Positions 1 to 11,655 of a DNA stretch of 64,000 bases are shown piece after piece. The number at the start of each line of letters is the position of its first letter. Position 1 is the first letter of the stretch. The notes below the pieces were generated by a model, which ran no database searches, was not told the DNA's origin, and worked only from the letters and a program-made list of their open reading frames with translations. Source of the DNA: Diorhabda sublineata. Its lineage: Eukaryota; Arthropoda; Insecta; Coleoptera; Chrysomelidae. The translations under genes and the position numbers were made by a program. The DNA is taken from the NCBI RefSeq assembly GCF_026230105.1, contig NC_079477.1, positions 8,995,001-9,059,000 on the forward strand. The letters run 5' to 3'.

Positions 1-359
1 AAACTGATTCATGTTTCTGAATGTGTATGTCATGAAATATATGCATAATATACTTTGTAGGGTCTTGATTAGAGAATCCATGCATGCGAAAGAACACATA
101 TATTTTGATAGTAGGAAAAAATTAGAAGTATATGAGGTAAAGAAAAAGGTTTTAAGTCGAAAGTGATATCCAAATAACAAAAATATTTATTAGAAAGCAA
201 CTGAAGCTACGTTGTATACCCAGTCAAATTCCAATCTTTTAATTTAAAGTATTAATTTTTGAGCTAACCTATACGAAAAATTGATATTGCTAATCAAGAA
301 ATGTTGCAGAAAAGGTTAAATGTAACTGCAAAATACAATCAAGTACCAACACACAAAAA

Positions 360-990
360 CGTTGAAAGAAAATATATTTTTCAACGTAATCTCTTTTTAG
401 CTCCATACACTTTTCCTAGCGATATCAATAAGGTCGATACCCTTTGTATAACGAGAATCGTCAAGCTCCTCAAAATAGCTATTAACTGCCGACATCATAA
501 AAATCGGTCCAAAAATTCGGCTTGATTGCTGTGAAACATTGCCAAATACTCGATGGAAACATCCTCACGTTTTTGTTCCTTTGTGAGAAAACGCAGCAAC
601 CATCTTGCGCACAGCTTTCTCTTATCCAAATTTCCACGTGATATGCGATAAATCGCACTTCTTCATGGATTTTTCCTACATTTCTGAAGTTACCTCATTT
701 GGTAGACCGATTTAAAGTCTGCTATCCAATAGTTTACTATTGATAACGAAGCAGCAGTCTCACTCAGACTACAATCTAATTCAGCTTCTATATTGGTCCG
801 GATAATGCCTTTTAAGTATTTTATCACATAACGATGACCAATTTTTTCCTAAAAACGATTACTATTGATGGCTTCCAAACAATGTGTACTTTCTACTACA
901 GTATTATTTTTCAAACAACTACCGCCATCTCTATTTCAGACCAGGTACTTTTGGACCATTCTCGTACAACAAAGTAACCCATACCAATCT
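360..990 (-). pseudogene. Mariner transposon relic with internal deletion
   Basis: Read on the minus strand, the 480-700 region keeps the mariner stretch that follows the helix-turn-helix (KRKLCARW, then LTKEQKREDVSIEYLAMF). The 370-480 region keeps the C-terminal stretch (VNSYFEELDDSRY, KGIDLI). The catalytic middle is missing, and several stops and frameshifts break the frame. At 940-985 lies a terminal-repeat-like motif (ACCAGGTACTTTTGG) that recurs at the ends of the copies at 36.6-37.5 kb and 51.2-51.4 kb. It was a cut-and-paste DD34D-type transposase gene and cannot encode one now. The mariner assignment is firm, the subfamily is not. Confidence 0.75.
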
Positions 991-1749
991 ATAGGATCTA
1001 TTCGTAGTTTGCTACAGTACTTCAATAATCTCTAATAACATCTCTATATCTCCTTTTTACATCAAAATTCCCACGAGTACGTATTAAAACATCAGAGAGA
1101 CCTAAACAATAGTATTAATTTTGACATCTCCACGCCCTGTAGCTTGAGTTCAATTATTCCATTAGTAGCTAAGAATGAGGATCAAAAACTCATCAGATGT
1201 ACTAGAGGATTATGTTACCTGCACCTTTTCTGCAATTCAAAATTTATAATTGCGTGAGAAATTTTGATGCGATGAGTGGAAGTGTGAGTCAATTAATAAA
1301 AAAATGAGTTAGGTTAGAAAGTTATTTTATTCTCGGTAACTTTGTACTGTGTGAACAACTACATACTAATTTCATGTGTACTTTCATATATCCAATGATC
1401 GATTATTGTTATTTATTGAATCGATTATAGGGATTATGAGCTTAAAAGCATAATTTATTTAATAACATTATGTTATAATAACACTAAATAAAAATTAAAT
1501 TTAACTTTCTTTTATTTTAATAAATCTATTAAATAAATTTTTTTCGCCTTTCAAATTGTGATAAATTTATGATTCTATATTATGTACTTAAATTAATGTA
1601 AAGTAATTTGCTATCGTAACTGAAATACTAAATCATAAGTATGCAATTATAACTTCATCACACATAAAAAATTATCTATCTTCTCCGTTCCGTTTTCATA
1701 GTCAAAAATTGGTTTAATTTGATTGTTTCACGTTAGAATCAATGCACCT

Positions 1750-2300
1750 TATCCAACTGTTTTCTAATGGTTCAACTGAGAAATTGACATTCATGCGCAC
1801 TTCAGCACTGTGGTTACTATCTAATGCACTTTCACTCAAGTTCAATAGGCTTTTAGCGTTTCAGCCTTTGGAATGTGTCTTGTAAAAGTCAACATGTCAC
1901 TGTTCATGTGGTTATCGTTCTTCGTAACCCTAAGCAACCTCTTCTTTGACTTTTTTTACATCAAGTTCCAGGTGCAGATCTTTATTGCGGACATACTATG
2001 GGGTGTTGGCTATGCTCCTATAATTTCGATATTGGACTCTTTGAAGGCGATGGTTTGAGTATTTGTTTATATTTCAGCACCTAATTTTTAATGGTAAGTT
2101 CTGAGCTTCTTCGAAGTAATAAATATAATTTTTCATATTTGAGTTTTAGTTTCTTCGCTTTCTTCTTAATATGTTCATACCACTTTAGTAGGCTATCCAG
2201 ATGTAGTTCCAGATATTTGACCGTTTTCTTACATATTATCATCTTAATATTTAATGTGACCATGACATTTTTTAACTTTTTATCAGTAAAGTTGACGTTT
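1750..2300 (-). pseudogene. Jockey-like LINE relic, C-terminal reverse transcriptase region
   Basis: The minus strand keeps the stretch after the catalytic core of Jockey-type reverse transcriptases: VKYLELHLDSLLKW at about 2170-2235, then the connector ending in LLLRRSSELTIKN. In a shifted frame come RVQYRNYRSIANTP and YVRNKDLHLELDVKKV at about 1930-2050. This order matches the tail of insect Jockey ORF2. Stops and frameshifts interrupt it, and no catalytic FADD box is visible. DNA at 2300-2500 may be more of the same copy, but I cannot read a convincing frame there. It is a dead 5'-truncated retrotransposon. Confidence 0.7.
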
Positions 2301-2499
2301 ATTTTAATTTGTCATTCATTCCTTGGGTTTGTTTTTGTTGATTGAATTTTGAGGATTATTGATCATCTCTTCAATAAATTCTCCAACAGCTAGTATTGCA
2401 GTTTCGTGGGCTAATGTAACCAATTTAGCATTTTCTGTGCTTGGAATGTTACGGGTTGATCTTGTACACTTAGTTTTGCAAGCCTAGGTCCTGGTCGTA

Positions 2500-3460
2500 A
2501 TTAAGTTTCACATATCTTTTTTGGTTAATGTTATATATTGCTTAATTGTGTAAAAAATATTTTCCAGCGACAAAAAGAATTTTTATATTAATACCTCTAG
2601 ATATTCCATAAGAAATTATGACTTCACAGAGGAAATTCGTCGCTTATTTATGTTACAAGGGATTTTACTGTGAACACCCTTTATTTTGATATACATTGTT
2701 GTGGAAATGAAATGTGGATTAAGGCACACAACGTTGAGCAATGATGTAGTTTTTTGTGCCTCAAAAATTACCCCTTGCTTCAATTGGGTGTTTGTACTAG
2801 TGATTTTTTTGTTCTTCAACGTATTTTCTATTAATATCTCTCTTTGTTCTACATAGTCGGTCTTGGTCTTGCTTTTGCAAAACATTAGTTGATCTTGCTT
2901 TTGGTATCTTTTACAATATAAGGTATTTTTCCGCAGTATTTCGATAGCCAATAATTGATTATTTGATATATAAACACGCATTAAAGATGCCAAACAAGCA
3001 GTGACTTTTGACATGACATTCCCGGAACTTAACTATACACCAGCGCCTCTAATGACAAATTCAAAGCAATTACTCTGATTGACAAGTGTAACAATTTTTT
3101 CATTTTTAACATACGATTAATTTATTTTTAAATACATTTGGAACTTAAAAATCAAATTAATATTGAGTTAATTTGATTTTGTAGCAACAGTTTCAGAGTA
3201 CAGTCCAATCATTACATTAAATAATAAACGTCAAAATAGTGAGTATGTTAATATGTATATATACGATTTTCATTGATTTTTTCTGGTTAATTGAGATATT
3301 AAATCCATTTTATACATAACATTTTATTCTGTATAATGGTAGGGTCAAACGTTAATAGATCCATCAAATAAAATGTATACGAATATCATTAAAGCAGTTT
3401 ACGGATTGTTCACTTCGATCTATTGAAATAAAACCAATCAACTAATGTATTTCAATTTCA
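2500..3460. other. No recognisable gene; upstream DNA of the first CDP-DAG synthase
   Basis: This AT-rich stretch has no convincing protein family in any frame. A 132-codon open frame on the minus strand (2616-3014) has unremarkable composition and no motif I recognise. The last bases, TTCAATTTCAG at 3451-3461, look like a splice acceptor just ahead of the next gene's start codon, so part of this stretch could be a 5'-UTR intron. Confidence 0.4.
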
Positions 3461-3470
3461 GGATTGAATC

Positions 3471-4619
3471 ATGGTCTATCTGAATTCTTTAACATCCAAT
3501 TGGACATCGAAGTTTACACTAAAAAGCAATGTTTTCAAAAGGACGGTCGTAGGATTGTCGCTATTAGCATATTTCGCTTTAGCTCTTTTCGTCGGTCCCC
3601 CTTTCATTATAACCAATACTTTGATCATCCAAATTAGAAGTTTTCAAGAAGTAATGAATATCGCATTTCGATTAAAGAAGCTTCCACATATACCATACTT
3701 TGTAGAATTTGTTTGGTATGCAATTATTTTGGCTAATTACTTTTGCTTCGTGGAAACTTTCGCTCAGTACACTCAAGTAATTATCAATAAATATTGGTTG
3801 TTTCGTATTCTGGTTGATTTTCACAAAATAATTTCTTTGTTGTTATATTTTTTAGGATTGATATTCTTTTTAGTAACATTAAAAAAAGAGTTTATGTTAC
3901 AACAGTATACCTTATTGTTTTGGATTCACTTTTTAACAATCATCCTGACTGCACAAAGTTATCTGTTTATCCAAAATCTTTACGAAGGTCTTATTTGGCT
4001 TATGATACCTTTTCTATCAATAATCATTAATGATATTTTCGCTTACTTTGTTGGTAAAAACTTTGGAAAAACCCCTTTGATCACATTATCACCAAACAAA
4101 ACTGTGGAAGGCTTTGTTGGTGGAGGAATATTCACGGTACTATTGGGACTTTGTCTCGCTTATATTTTTTGCCATTACGACTACTTAGTTTGTCCAATAA
4201 AATATTACGAAGCTGATCAAAAAATTATTCGATTTACTAATTGTACTAGAAATTATTTATTTCAACCGATTGTTTACCACGTTGCGTATACAAATTTCTC
4301 TTTGAACTACTATCCGTTTCTTCAACATGCTTTATATCTAACGCTCTTCGCTAGCATTGTTGCGCCTTTTGGTGGATTTTTTGCTTCTGGTTTCAAAAGA
4401 GCTGTGGAGATTAAAGATTTTGGAAATATTATTCCTGGACATGGTGGTTTTATGGATAGATTTGATTGTTATTTCTTGATGGGAACATTTGTTAATGTTT
4501 ATATAAGCACTTTTATAAAAGAACGCAACATTGAAGATATCACGACCAGAATGAATAATCTAACTCTCAATGAAAAACTGAAACTGTTCTCGCTGTTGAA
4601 ATCTGCACTTAATGAGTAA
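3471..4619 (+). CDS. CDP-diacylglycerol synthase (phosphatidate cytidylyltransferase), copy 1
   Basis: The enzyme joins CTP and phosphatidic acid to give CDP-diacylglycerol and pyrophosphate, the precursor of phosphatidylinositol and related lipids, in the ER membrane. The uninterrupted 382-residue frame carries the full family signature at residues 306-332 (S-x-F-K-R, KDFG, PGHGG, MDRFD). It also has the upstream ND-x-FAY (187-192) and LSPNKTxEGF (206-215) blocks. Several hydrophobic segments fit a multipass membrane protein. It is about 60-75 residues shorter than typical animal CDS proteins, with most of the cytosolic N-terminus missing. The ATG at 3471 is the first in frame. TTTCAG lies 10 bases upstream, as if a 5'-UTR intron ended there. 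It is collinear with copy 2, with no gap over residues 21-350. All visible catalytic residues are kept, so it is probably functional. Animal orthologs usually have coding introns; this one has none. Confidence 0.9.
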   Translation: MVYLNSLTSNWTSKFTLKSNVFKRTVVGLSLLAYFALALFVGPPFIITNTLIIQIRSFQEVMNIAFRLKKLPHIPYFVEFVWYAIILANYFCFVETFAQYTQVIINKYWLFRILVDFHKIISLLLYFLGLIFFLVTLKKEFMLQQYTLLFWIHFLTIILTAQSYLFIQNLYEGLIWLMIPFLSIIINDIFAYFVGKNFGKTPLITLSPNKTVEGFVGGGIFTVLLGLCLAYIFCHYDYLVCPIKYYEADQKIIRFTNCTRNYLFQPIVYHVAYTNFSLNYYPFLQHALYLTLFASIVAPFGGFFASGFKRAVEIKDFGNIIPGHGGFMDRFDCYFLMGTFVNVYISTFIKERNIEDITTRMNNLTLNEKLKLFSLLKSALNE

Positions 4620-5068
4620 TACTGAAAAGTGTTTTGATTAATTTTTAGTGATAAATATATAAATTTTTTAGAATTCTGTTGTTTATTAATTTAAAAAATT
4701 AGTGAGATAAATACTCGTGTAAGTTAACTCTCGGCATTTAGTTCTGTAGTTTGTATATGTAGTATTAGAGACCGTAAAATGTCCATTCATCTGTTATATA
4801 TCAACTGATTAATTTACTTTGATTACGTTCGAAGATATCCATCCAAACATTTGATGATCTTTTTACTGCGGTTGAGATTTGATAAGAATCAAGAAATTTT
4901 TTCTTGCTTATTACTACATGCAAACCTACATTGAAAATATGCATACATATTTTTATTAGTACTATAAGCAAGTTGGTTCTTTACTGTGTAGTATGAGATG
5001 TTTGGTACTCAAGTCCAGTGACTGTTTTCTTTGATAATTTGTATGTGTACGTAGGAACTAATAAAAAT

Positions 5069-5070
<2 letters not shown>
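4620..5070. other. 3' flank of copy 1, no further gene seen
   Basis: AT-rich sequence following the stop codon. No exact AATAAA stands close to the stop; ATAAATATATAAA about 30 bases past it is the nearest candidate. No coding frame or repeat family is recognised. Confidence 0.4.

Positions 5071-5117
<47 letters not shown>
5071..5117. repeat. (AT)n microsatellite
   Basis: An uninterrupted run of about 23 AT dinucleotides. It sits at the 3' side of the neighbouring minus-strand LINE relic. Many non-LTR elements end in such simple repeats, so it may have been seeded by the insertion. Confidence 0.95.
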
Positions 5118-5120
<3 letters not shown>

Positions 5121-5149
5121 TATTTTCACGTGTATAATACACTCCTAGA

Positions 5150-5920
5150 GTTTGGTGCACTCCTCCCGACTCACCCTGTATAAACTGCTGCTGCAATAGG
5201 GTTTGGGTGATTTACCAATATTGTAATCGGAAAATGATGCTGTATTATAGTTCTCCTTGTCGGAAGATCAGCAGTGAACAGTAAATATAGAGTAGGTCCA
5301 AGCAAGCTGAGATATTACTGAGGAAAGTTCACTTGATTTCTGATACAAGCTATATTATGTATGGGAACTGTTTTTCAAGTTTAAAAAGGAAACCTTGGTG
5401 CCAAATTTTATTGAAGGCTGGGCTCATATCTAGGGAGGCTACTACATAAAATTTCATTAAAATTTCAAAGGCATGATTTATAGTGTCCACCACCCTATTC
5501 TATAGTTCGATGGTACTATGTTGTTGTCTAGATTCGCTCATTATAGGAAGAAAGCTGATAGGTCTATAGGAGGTAACGTTATAAGGAAGTGGGATCAAAT
5601 ATAATAGTTAACAATGCTATACCCTTACTAGGAAGTTTTTTGACTAGTTTTTTCATAATAAGGATTTAGGCTGCTTCTTATCATTCTCTCTACTTTTTCC
5701 AACGTGAAGAGCTCTAGTAATGGTGAGATCTGCTATGAGGCTTCTGCTCTTTGCTTTATTTTTACCAATTCTCATTGACTTGATTGTAATAGAAATGGTT
5801 GGAAAATCTTTCCAAAATTTTGTCTGTCCGGGCCAAGCTCTCTCTTCTTTTCGAATTGGAGGAATTGGTTCTTTAAGCTATTTTTTGTTTCCGGTAGCTT
5901 CCCATAACGAATAGCTGGAC
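5150..5920 (-). pseudogene. Jockey-like LINE relic, reverse transcriptase core
   Basis: Minus-strand frames keep several landmarks of a Jockey-type reverse transcriptase in the right order. These are a palm stretch resembling NHAFEI-LMKFYVVASLDMS-AFNKIWHQGFLFK (about 5385-5500, frameshifted), then LGPTLYLLFTADLPTRR (5255-5320), the usual strand after the QGS box. The aspartate-rich FADD box that should follow reads as FPIT, so the active site is lost. Numerous stops break the frame. It is a dead copy separate from the one at 1.75-2.3 kb. Confidence 0.75.
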
Positions 5921-6394
5921 TCAGAAATGCCAATAGGTTTTCAAAATATTCTTCGAAGTTGAAGGGAAGTTGGTTTTCTAATTGAATAGTTTTTCTGGTT
6001 AGTCCCTTTCGATAATAGTGCCACTAAATGTGGTGTGTGGTCAGGGGATAAATCTGGATTTGATTGTATTGGTTGGTCTTCAGTGTAAATTAGATTCCTA
6101 TTTCTCAAATATTAACTTCATTAGATTACGGATACTTTGATTACGAATTCGTCAGAATAAAGCGGTTACAATCTGCGCATTTTCTGATATTATAATAGTA
6201 CGTTTTTGTCGTACCTTAACGATTGATTTTACGAAAAGTCCTTGAAAAATTTGCTAATTTAATCAACAATACTGTCATATAATGACGAAAAATATAAAAT
6301 ATGATTTTTCGTTTAATATAAAAATTAAATCAACTGGTTAATGAAAACTTTGAAAATTTTGAAAATAAAATAGGAGAAACTTCTTTCAGTAGTA

Positions 6395-6590
6395 CATTTT
6401 ATATAAATACTTGTTGGTTGAAATACTAGATTTTCAAAAGAGTGATATTTATGAAAACAAATGTGATGGGACGAAGGTACGTTGGACAAACTAGAAGATT
6501 TGTAGATGTTAAGTTTAATCATCACCTAGCTAATGAAAGACGTGTTAGAGAAAAAAATCAGATATAGCCGAGCGTGTCATGCTATAAATA
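6395..6590 (+). pseudogene. GIY-YIG endonuclease relic, probably from a Penelope-like element
   Basis: The forward frame reads GRRYVGQTRRFVDVKFNHHL then NERRVREKNQI before a stop. A YVGQT-R core followed by a basic, histidine-containing helix is the hallmark of the GIY-YIG nuclease that ends most Penelope-like retroelements. The preceding 150 bases are vaguely coding but broken, and no reverse transcriptase part is recognised. A second example lies at 39.2-39.6 kb. The Penelope link is an inference from the lineage's usual architecture. Confidence 0.5.
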
Positions 6591-6599
6591 TAAATACTG

Positions 6600-8700
6600 T
6601 AGAATTTTTAAAAGATATAACAAACAATAGTGTTAGTTGTGTTAGTTGCCTATGAAAATATCAAAACGTTCAAGTTTTAGTTTACCTTCAGTACTTGAAG
6701 ACGATAAATTTTTCATCGAAGATAGTGGAATTGTGTAGTATTGTAGTAGAAATAATGTGATCGGTATGAATATCACAAGAAATAGAAAAGCAATGAAAAA
6801 GTTTCCCCAATTTGACGTATATACATCGTCTGTTTTTATCACATCTTTTTCACTTGACTATCTGAATTGAATAATGATCCGCACGGTAAATAATAAATAA
6901 ACATGTATGTTCACCAGTGAACTATTATCCTTATCTAAGTTTTAAACCGTCTTGATAACTTCCCATATCATGTTATTAATGATGTCAGGTAAAACAAATA
7001 ATATTATCGTTATATACAAATAGAGAAACCAGGGCCGATAATCATATTTCTTTCAATAGACGCAACCAGGTGAAAGCATACATGGATGCACAGCTTTTCA
7101 AAACTTTGGCTTAGATGTTATGAGACGATCAAAAAAGCTAGTTAATTGGATGTGCGCGGAAAAAATTAAGTACAACAATTGTAGTTGTACATACTTTTAA
7201 TCAAATGTTTTAATCAAAATATTCGTTGTTGGTATCTCAAGAAAAAAATTATTTGTTATTTCTAACATCTTCCTTTATAAGATGATTTTATTCATCATTT
7301 CATTGATAATTTGAATAATTTCTAACAACCTATGTAAATAACTAATCATAATTGTTATTAATATAATTAAGAGTATTTTATTTTTCAGCTTGGCAATGAA
7401 TGTGAAAATGCATGTTATTATTAGAAAATTTATATTTATAATTCATTTAATCGTGATGATCACCTTTCTTTCCGAATGAAGGCAATAGAAACAAATCCAG
7501 CTTCAATTCTTTGGGTTTATAATGATCATGTGAGATTCTTTGTTCCATCGGTGTACACACAGTCTATAATATTTTCCATTTATTTCAAACTCCCCAATGT
7601 TATATCTTGGTACTTACGATTTCACTTTCAGGTTTTTCAGTGAAATCCAAGATCATGTATTTATTGTAGACATTCCCTTGCTTCTTCATAGCCAAATTCG
7701 GATCTCAAAGTTCAAAGACGCTAAATATTATTTTTGTAACATGCGTTCTCTTCACATCCTAATTTTTTCGTAAAGCCTATTTTTAAGGGATTGGAAACAA
7801 AGCAATGACGCATTTTTACATCAATACAATGTGGACTATACAACTCATACATTTATTGAAGCTTAAAGCAACAAACACCCTTAAACAAAAATATTTTTCT
7901 TTTAAAAATTTATTTACAAATAAGGATAATAATTACACTTCTATAAATGTCACTTATGTTCGAATAATGTATAATTGTATTGAATTTCGAATAGATACAC
8001 GATTTTGGCCACTTAGAATTTAATAAAACCCTAAAACAAATAATTAATATTTTTTACGCCTCAACACGCAGGGTTATTGGCGAGGTTTAATACATTTGGT
8101 CGTTACAATCTAGATTTTATTACTTAGTTTGCAATCTTTCAGGTAGTTCATGAATTTATTTGAGTCGAAGTAACTTTTCCAGTGAATATGGTAATTGATT
8201 TATTTTTCGATCCCTGTTATTGGAAATTGGAAACAATAAAACCAATAACTTTCTAAATTGAATGTTGAAAATGGAACTAAAAATAAAACTTAAAAATGAA
8301 TAATGACTTGATTCGTAGAAAAGGAATGATAATAAATTAATTGAATCAAATTATGAAGAATTTATTTGTACTATGTCTCCCAAAATGTTTACAAGCGAGC
8401 TTTTATTTCTCAATAATCTTGTTCTGGTTGACCCATATGTCATTACCGATTCTATTTTCCGGTAAAGAAAATGAGCATTTGAGTAATATCGTTTTGGTTA
8501 ATATATTTTCTATTAGGCTCATCCTATTCTTATGTGAGATGTAGCGAAAAAACATTTGTGCAGAATAGAAGTCCAGGAGCCAATGAGAATAATTATCATT
8601 TCACTACATTTTCATAAAAAAATTCTTATTACTGAATTTTTCTACAAACTTTGTCCTTTTCTGTAATTATATCGTTGAACGTGAGGTTAGATTAAATACA
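6600..8700. other. No recognisable gene
   Basis: AT-rich DNA with only short open frames. The 66-codon minus-strand frame at 6642-6842 contains a hydrophobic run of about 22 residues. It overlaps the decayed GIY-YIG neighbourhood, so I do not call it a gene. The frames at 7805-8023 and 8341-8544 have no recognisable motif. Confidence 0.4.
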
Positions 8701-8709
8701 ATTCCTTCT

Positions 8710-9010
8710 ATTTCTTTCAACAATTCTGTCGGTAGTAGCACTGCTCTCTTCGGCATCCTCTCCCTCAATCCTATTTTGCAAGTTTATCTTGTTCAGGCTT
8801 ACTGTAGTGTTACAAATCCACGAGGATTTTTGATGCTACCTGGCTATCTGCGTAGAATGCTGTATTTCTGCTTGATTCATCACTTTATCTTAACAGCCTC
8901 CACCTTTGTATAAATTTCCGTCTGAAAGATATGCCATCTAATCTCATTTTATACGACAGTTCCTTTGAGTATACCCCGGCTCATGTTCTATTTCTTAATG
9001 ACTTGATAAT
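8710..9010 (-). pseudogene. LINE RNase H domain relic
   Basis: With two frameshifts, the minus strand reads AGVYSKELSY, then FQTEIYTKVEAVKIK, then FYADSQVASKIL. This matches the RNase H domain found after reverse transcriptase in I- and Jockey-type LINEs: the GVY strand, the FQAE glutamate and the DSQ-A aspartate. The upstream reverse transcriptase is not seen. The frame is broken and cannot be expressed. Confidence 0.55.
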
Positions 9011-9019
9011 ATTGAGATT

Positions 9020-11600
9020 CCTTTTTCCTCTCTGATAAATTTCTTATCACATTTTTCTTCTACAATAGGAATTTTTATTTTTATCCTTTTCAGAGACTTC
9101 ATAGTTCCGTTTCTTAAATTTTATCTTTTCTTTTCATACTTTACTCATGTCCTACAGCATATTTGTATGTTTATAATTTTTGGGCTAATCAAAGGTTGTT
9201 CTCGAATATGAACTGATTATTATATTAGACTGATAGGATGGGTTAAATGAAGCAATAGATACTTCTTCGAATGGAACCAAATTTTTTAAAATCAGTTAGT
9301 TTGCTTAAGGATCTAGAGCTGTTTATTAAGAAAACAAAACATTGAATAAATCTCATTACTTTATTATAGCTAAGCCTTAAAATAAGATATAATTTTGGTA
9401 AGTTCTCTATTTGGATTTCAGTGAAAAATTACTTTAAAAATGACTTGAAAAGCTCTTCTGAAACTATGATTCTAAATTGGATAGACGACCTGTGAGTTGA
9501 TCCTTAGCAAAAACAAATTACATTTCACCAACGTCCATTTTGATTTTTCCATTGCTTTAGTTTCGTGCATCAATTTTTCCGTGCTATTTATTTTTTCTAT
9601 CTATAATTTCTCGGTGCGTATACACCTTTCTTCATCAGTATAATATATATTAGCTGGTACTCTCACGGATTTCATACTAAATTTCTACACAAATAGGTTT
9701 TTGAAATGCAAAAAGTTCAAAAACCGCAAGTAAACTGTAAATTATGCTGCTACTAAGAATTAATCATAGATATATACATGTAGACCAGATCCATCATATC
9801 GCTGTGACCCGATTAATTTGATCAGTTTTCGAACAACATTGCACGTGATTGAGATTACTTTCTGATTATATAAATCATAATATAGTTTCCGAATACATCA
9901 ATTTAAATTCTACTATGGCCATCCAGTGAGACCAAAACATATCTAAGAATCTACAAACTTATATATTTCTAATCCACTATGTTGTGGAATCAACAACGGC
10001 AATTGAAGCTCTGAAATATTGATATATTTGTTTCGAATTATGAATTAATTAAAAAAAAACCAATGCCGGTCCTGACTGCTTCGCATAAATTAACGTCTAT
10101 TAACGTCAATAGCGCATTTCGATTACTCCATTTTACGAAATTGGAATGACGTCTAAATATTAACACAATAAAGACGTACCTCTACTATAGAGAAAAAATA
10201 AAATAAGTGCGAAAAGGGCGATTTATGAATATAAACAATGATACATATTTAACGTTGCGATAGTGATTGGTGCTAATGGATACCAAATGCAAAAGTAAGT
10301 GTTTGATGAGTTATGCTATTGATATGTGAAAATTTATGGTTTAATGACAGGTTTATACATTGAAGCTATCGCTTACTGCTCATTATATTCAATTCAATCA
10401 AACTATTGAAGGGCATTCCAATGACGTAGTTATAAATTACTAAAAGTAATTATGTACAAATTTGTTTGTGATAGTTAGTTGTCAACTGTTATCACTAATT
10501 GCCCCGGCGCATATTGCAATTATGAATTATGTTCAATTTCCCAAATATGTACTACCAATCTAATACGTATCTTTAAGGAACGTTCATATCTTAGCACTTA
10601 TGTCTACATAAAACTAGAGACGGCGGTAAAATGGTCGCCAAGGTAATCCCTTGGCGACTTCTGTTTCAAAAAGGTCCCTACTGATGACATGTAAATTCGT
10701 CGCCAGCATTTATTTGGGTACCTATCTATAAGATCGTGGGAGAATTGTTTGCAAAGAAAAGTTCATGAAAAGTGGAGAAACATCTTGGATGTGTTGACAA
10801 ACAAAGCTTTGGACCAAAGAATCTGGTATCTAGGAGGACAATCAAGGAGCATTCGAAAAGGAATTGAGGAAAAAAGCTTATCTAACCTAACCATATCATT
10901 TGTTCCTGTTCCACCAACCTACCTATAGGAATTGATTTAACCCTTGAATTCCTACATAACCTAGTGCTTTGCAAATACCGACCGGTACGCGTACGAAGTA
11001 AGAAAATGACACCAAAACATAATTCAAGTGGTTATAAGAAAGAAGCAAGAAAAGCCTATATTTAGAAAGACTAAATAAGAAGGACAGAAAGAAGAGAACT
11101 GAAGGAGTAAGTCTCTGAATGAAAATGAGAAATTACGATATTAGTGGCAACCATAACAAGGCTGAACAGATCATATCGAAAGTATAACACAAAACATATT
11201 GGCTAAATGAGATCACTAGATAGGATACCAAAAAAATCGTATGAGAGCTGGAGCTTAACGTTTCAAGAAGGGCTTAGAAGGAGACTAAGCAGTCCAGAGT
11301 CCTATTTAAAGAGAGATGAAGGAAAAGGCCGTTTAATTATTCTATTCGAAGTCCACAAAGACATTGAATAATTTTTATCTAGGTGCAGATGAATAAAATT
11401 TATAAAAAACTAATTTTTAATGTAACGATACTATATAACAATAAATCAAGGTTAGGTTAAGTTAAGTATATTATTCATGTATGGATATCATATCACCAAA
11501 AATCAAGGTCGTAACATCATGTTATACATATGTATCATTCTAGAACAAACAGATTTAAGAATTTCATATTTCACCTTATTTTACAAAGCTGGAAATAGAA
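9020..11600. other. No recognisable gene; one perfect short hairpin
   Basis: AT-rich sequence without convincing coding frames. At 10634-10658 a perfect 10-bp stem with a 5-base loop (GTCGCCAAGG-TAATC-CCTTGGCGAC) stands out from the AT-rich surroundings. The GGTCGCC word recurs near 61.5 kb. Purine-rich stretches at 11040-11330 give no recognisable protein. Confidence 0.4.
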
Positions 11601-11623
11601 CTTTTTATTGTTGTAAGTTTCAG

Positions 11624-11644
11624 ATGAGGAAACAAAGACTGTAA
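11624..11644 (+). promoter_or_regulatory. Possible short uORF after a splice-acceptor-like site
   Basis: GTTTCAG ends at 11623 and is followed directly by an ATG with five more codons and a TAA, twelve bases upstream of the gene's start codon. If the acceptor is used, this small reading frame would sit in the 5' UTR of CDP-diacylglycerol synthase copy 2 and could reduce its translation. Both the acceptor and the uORF are predictions from sequence alone. Confidence 0.3.
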
Positions 11645-11655
11645 ATCTATCGAAT

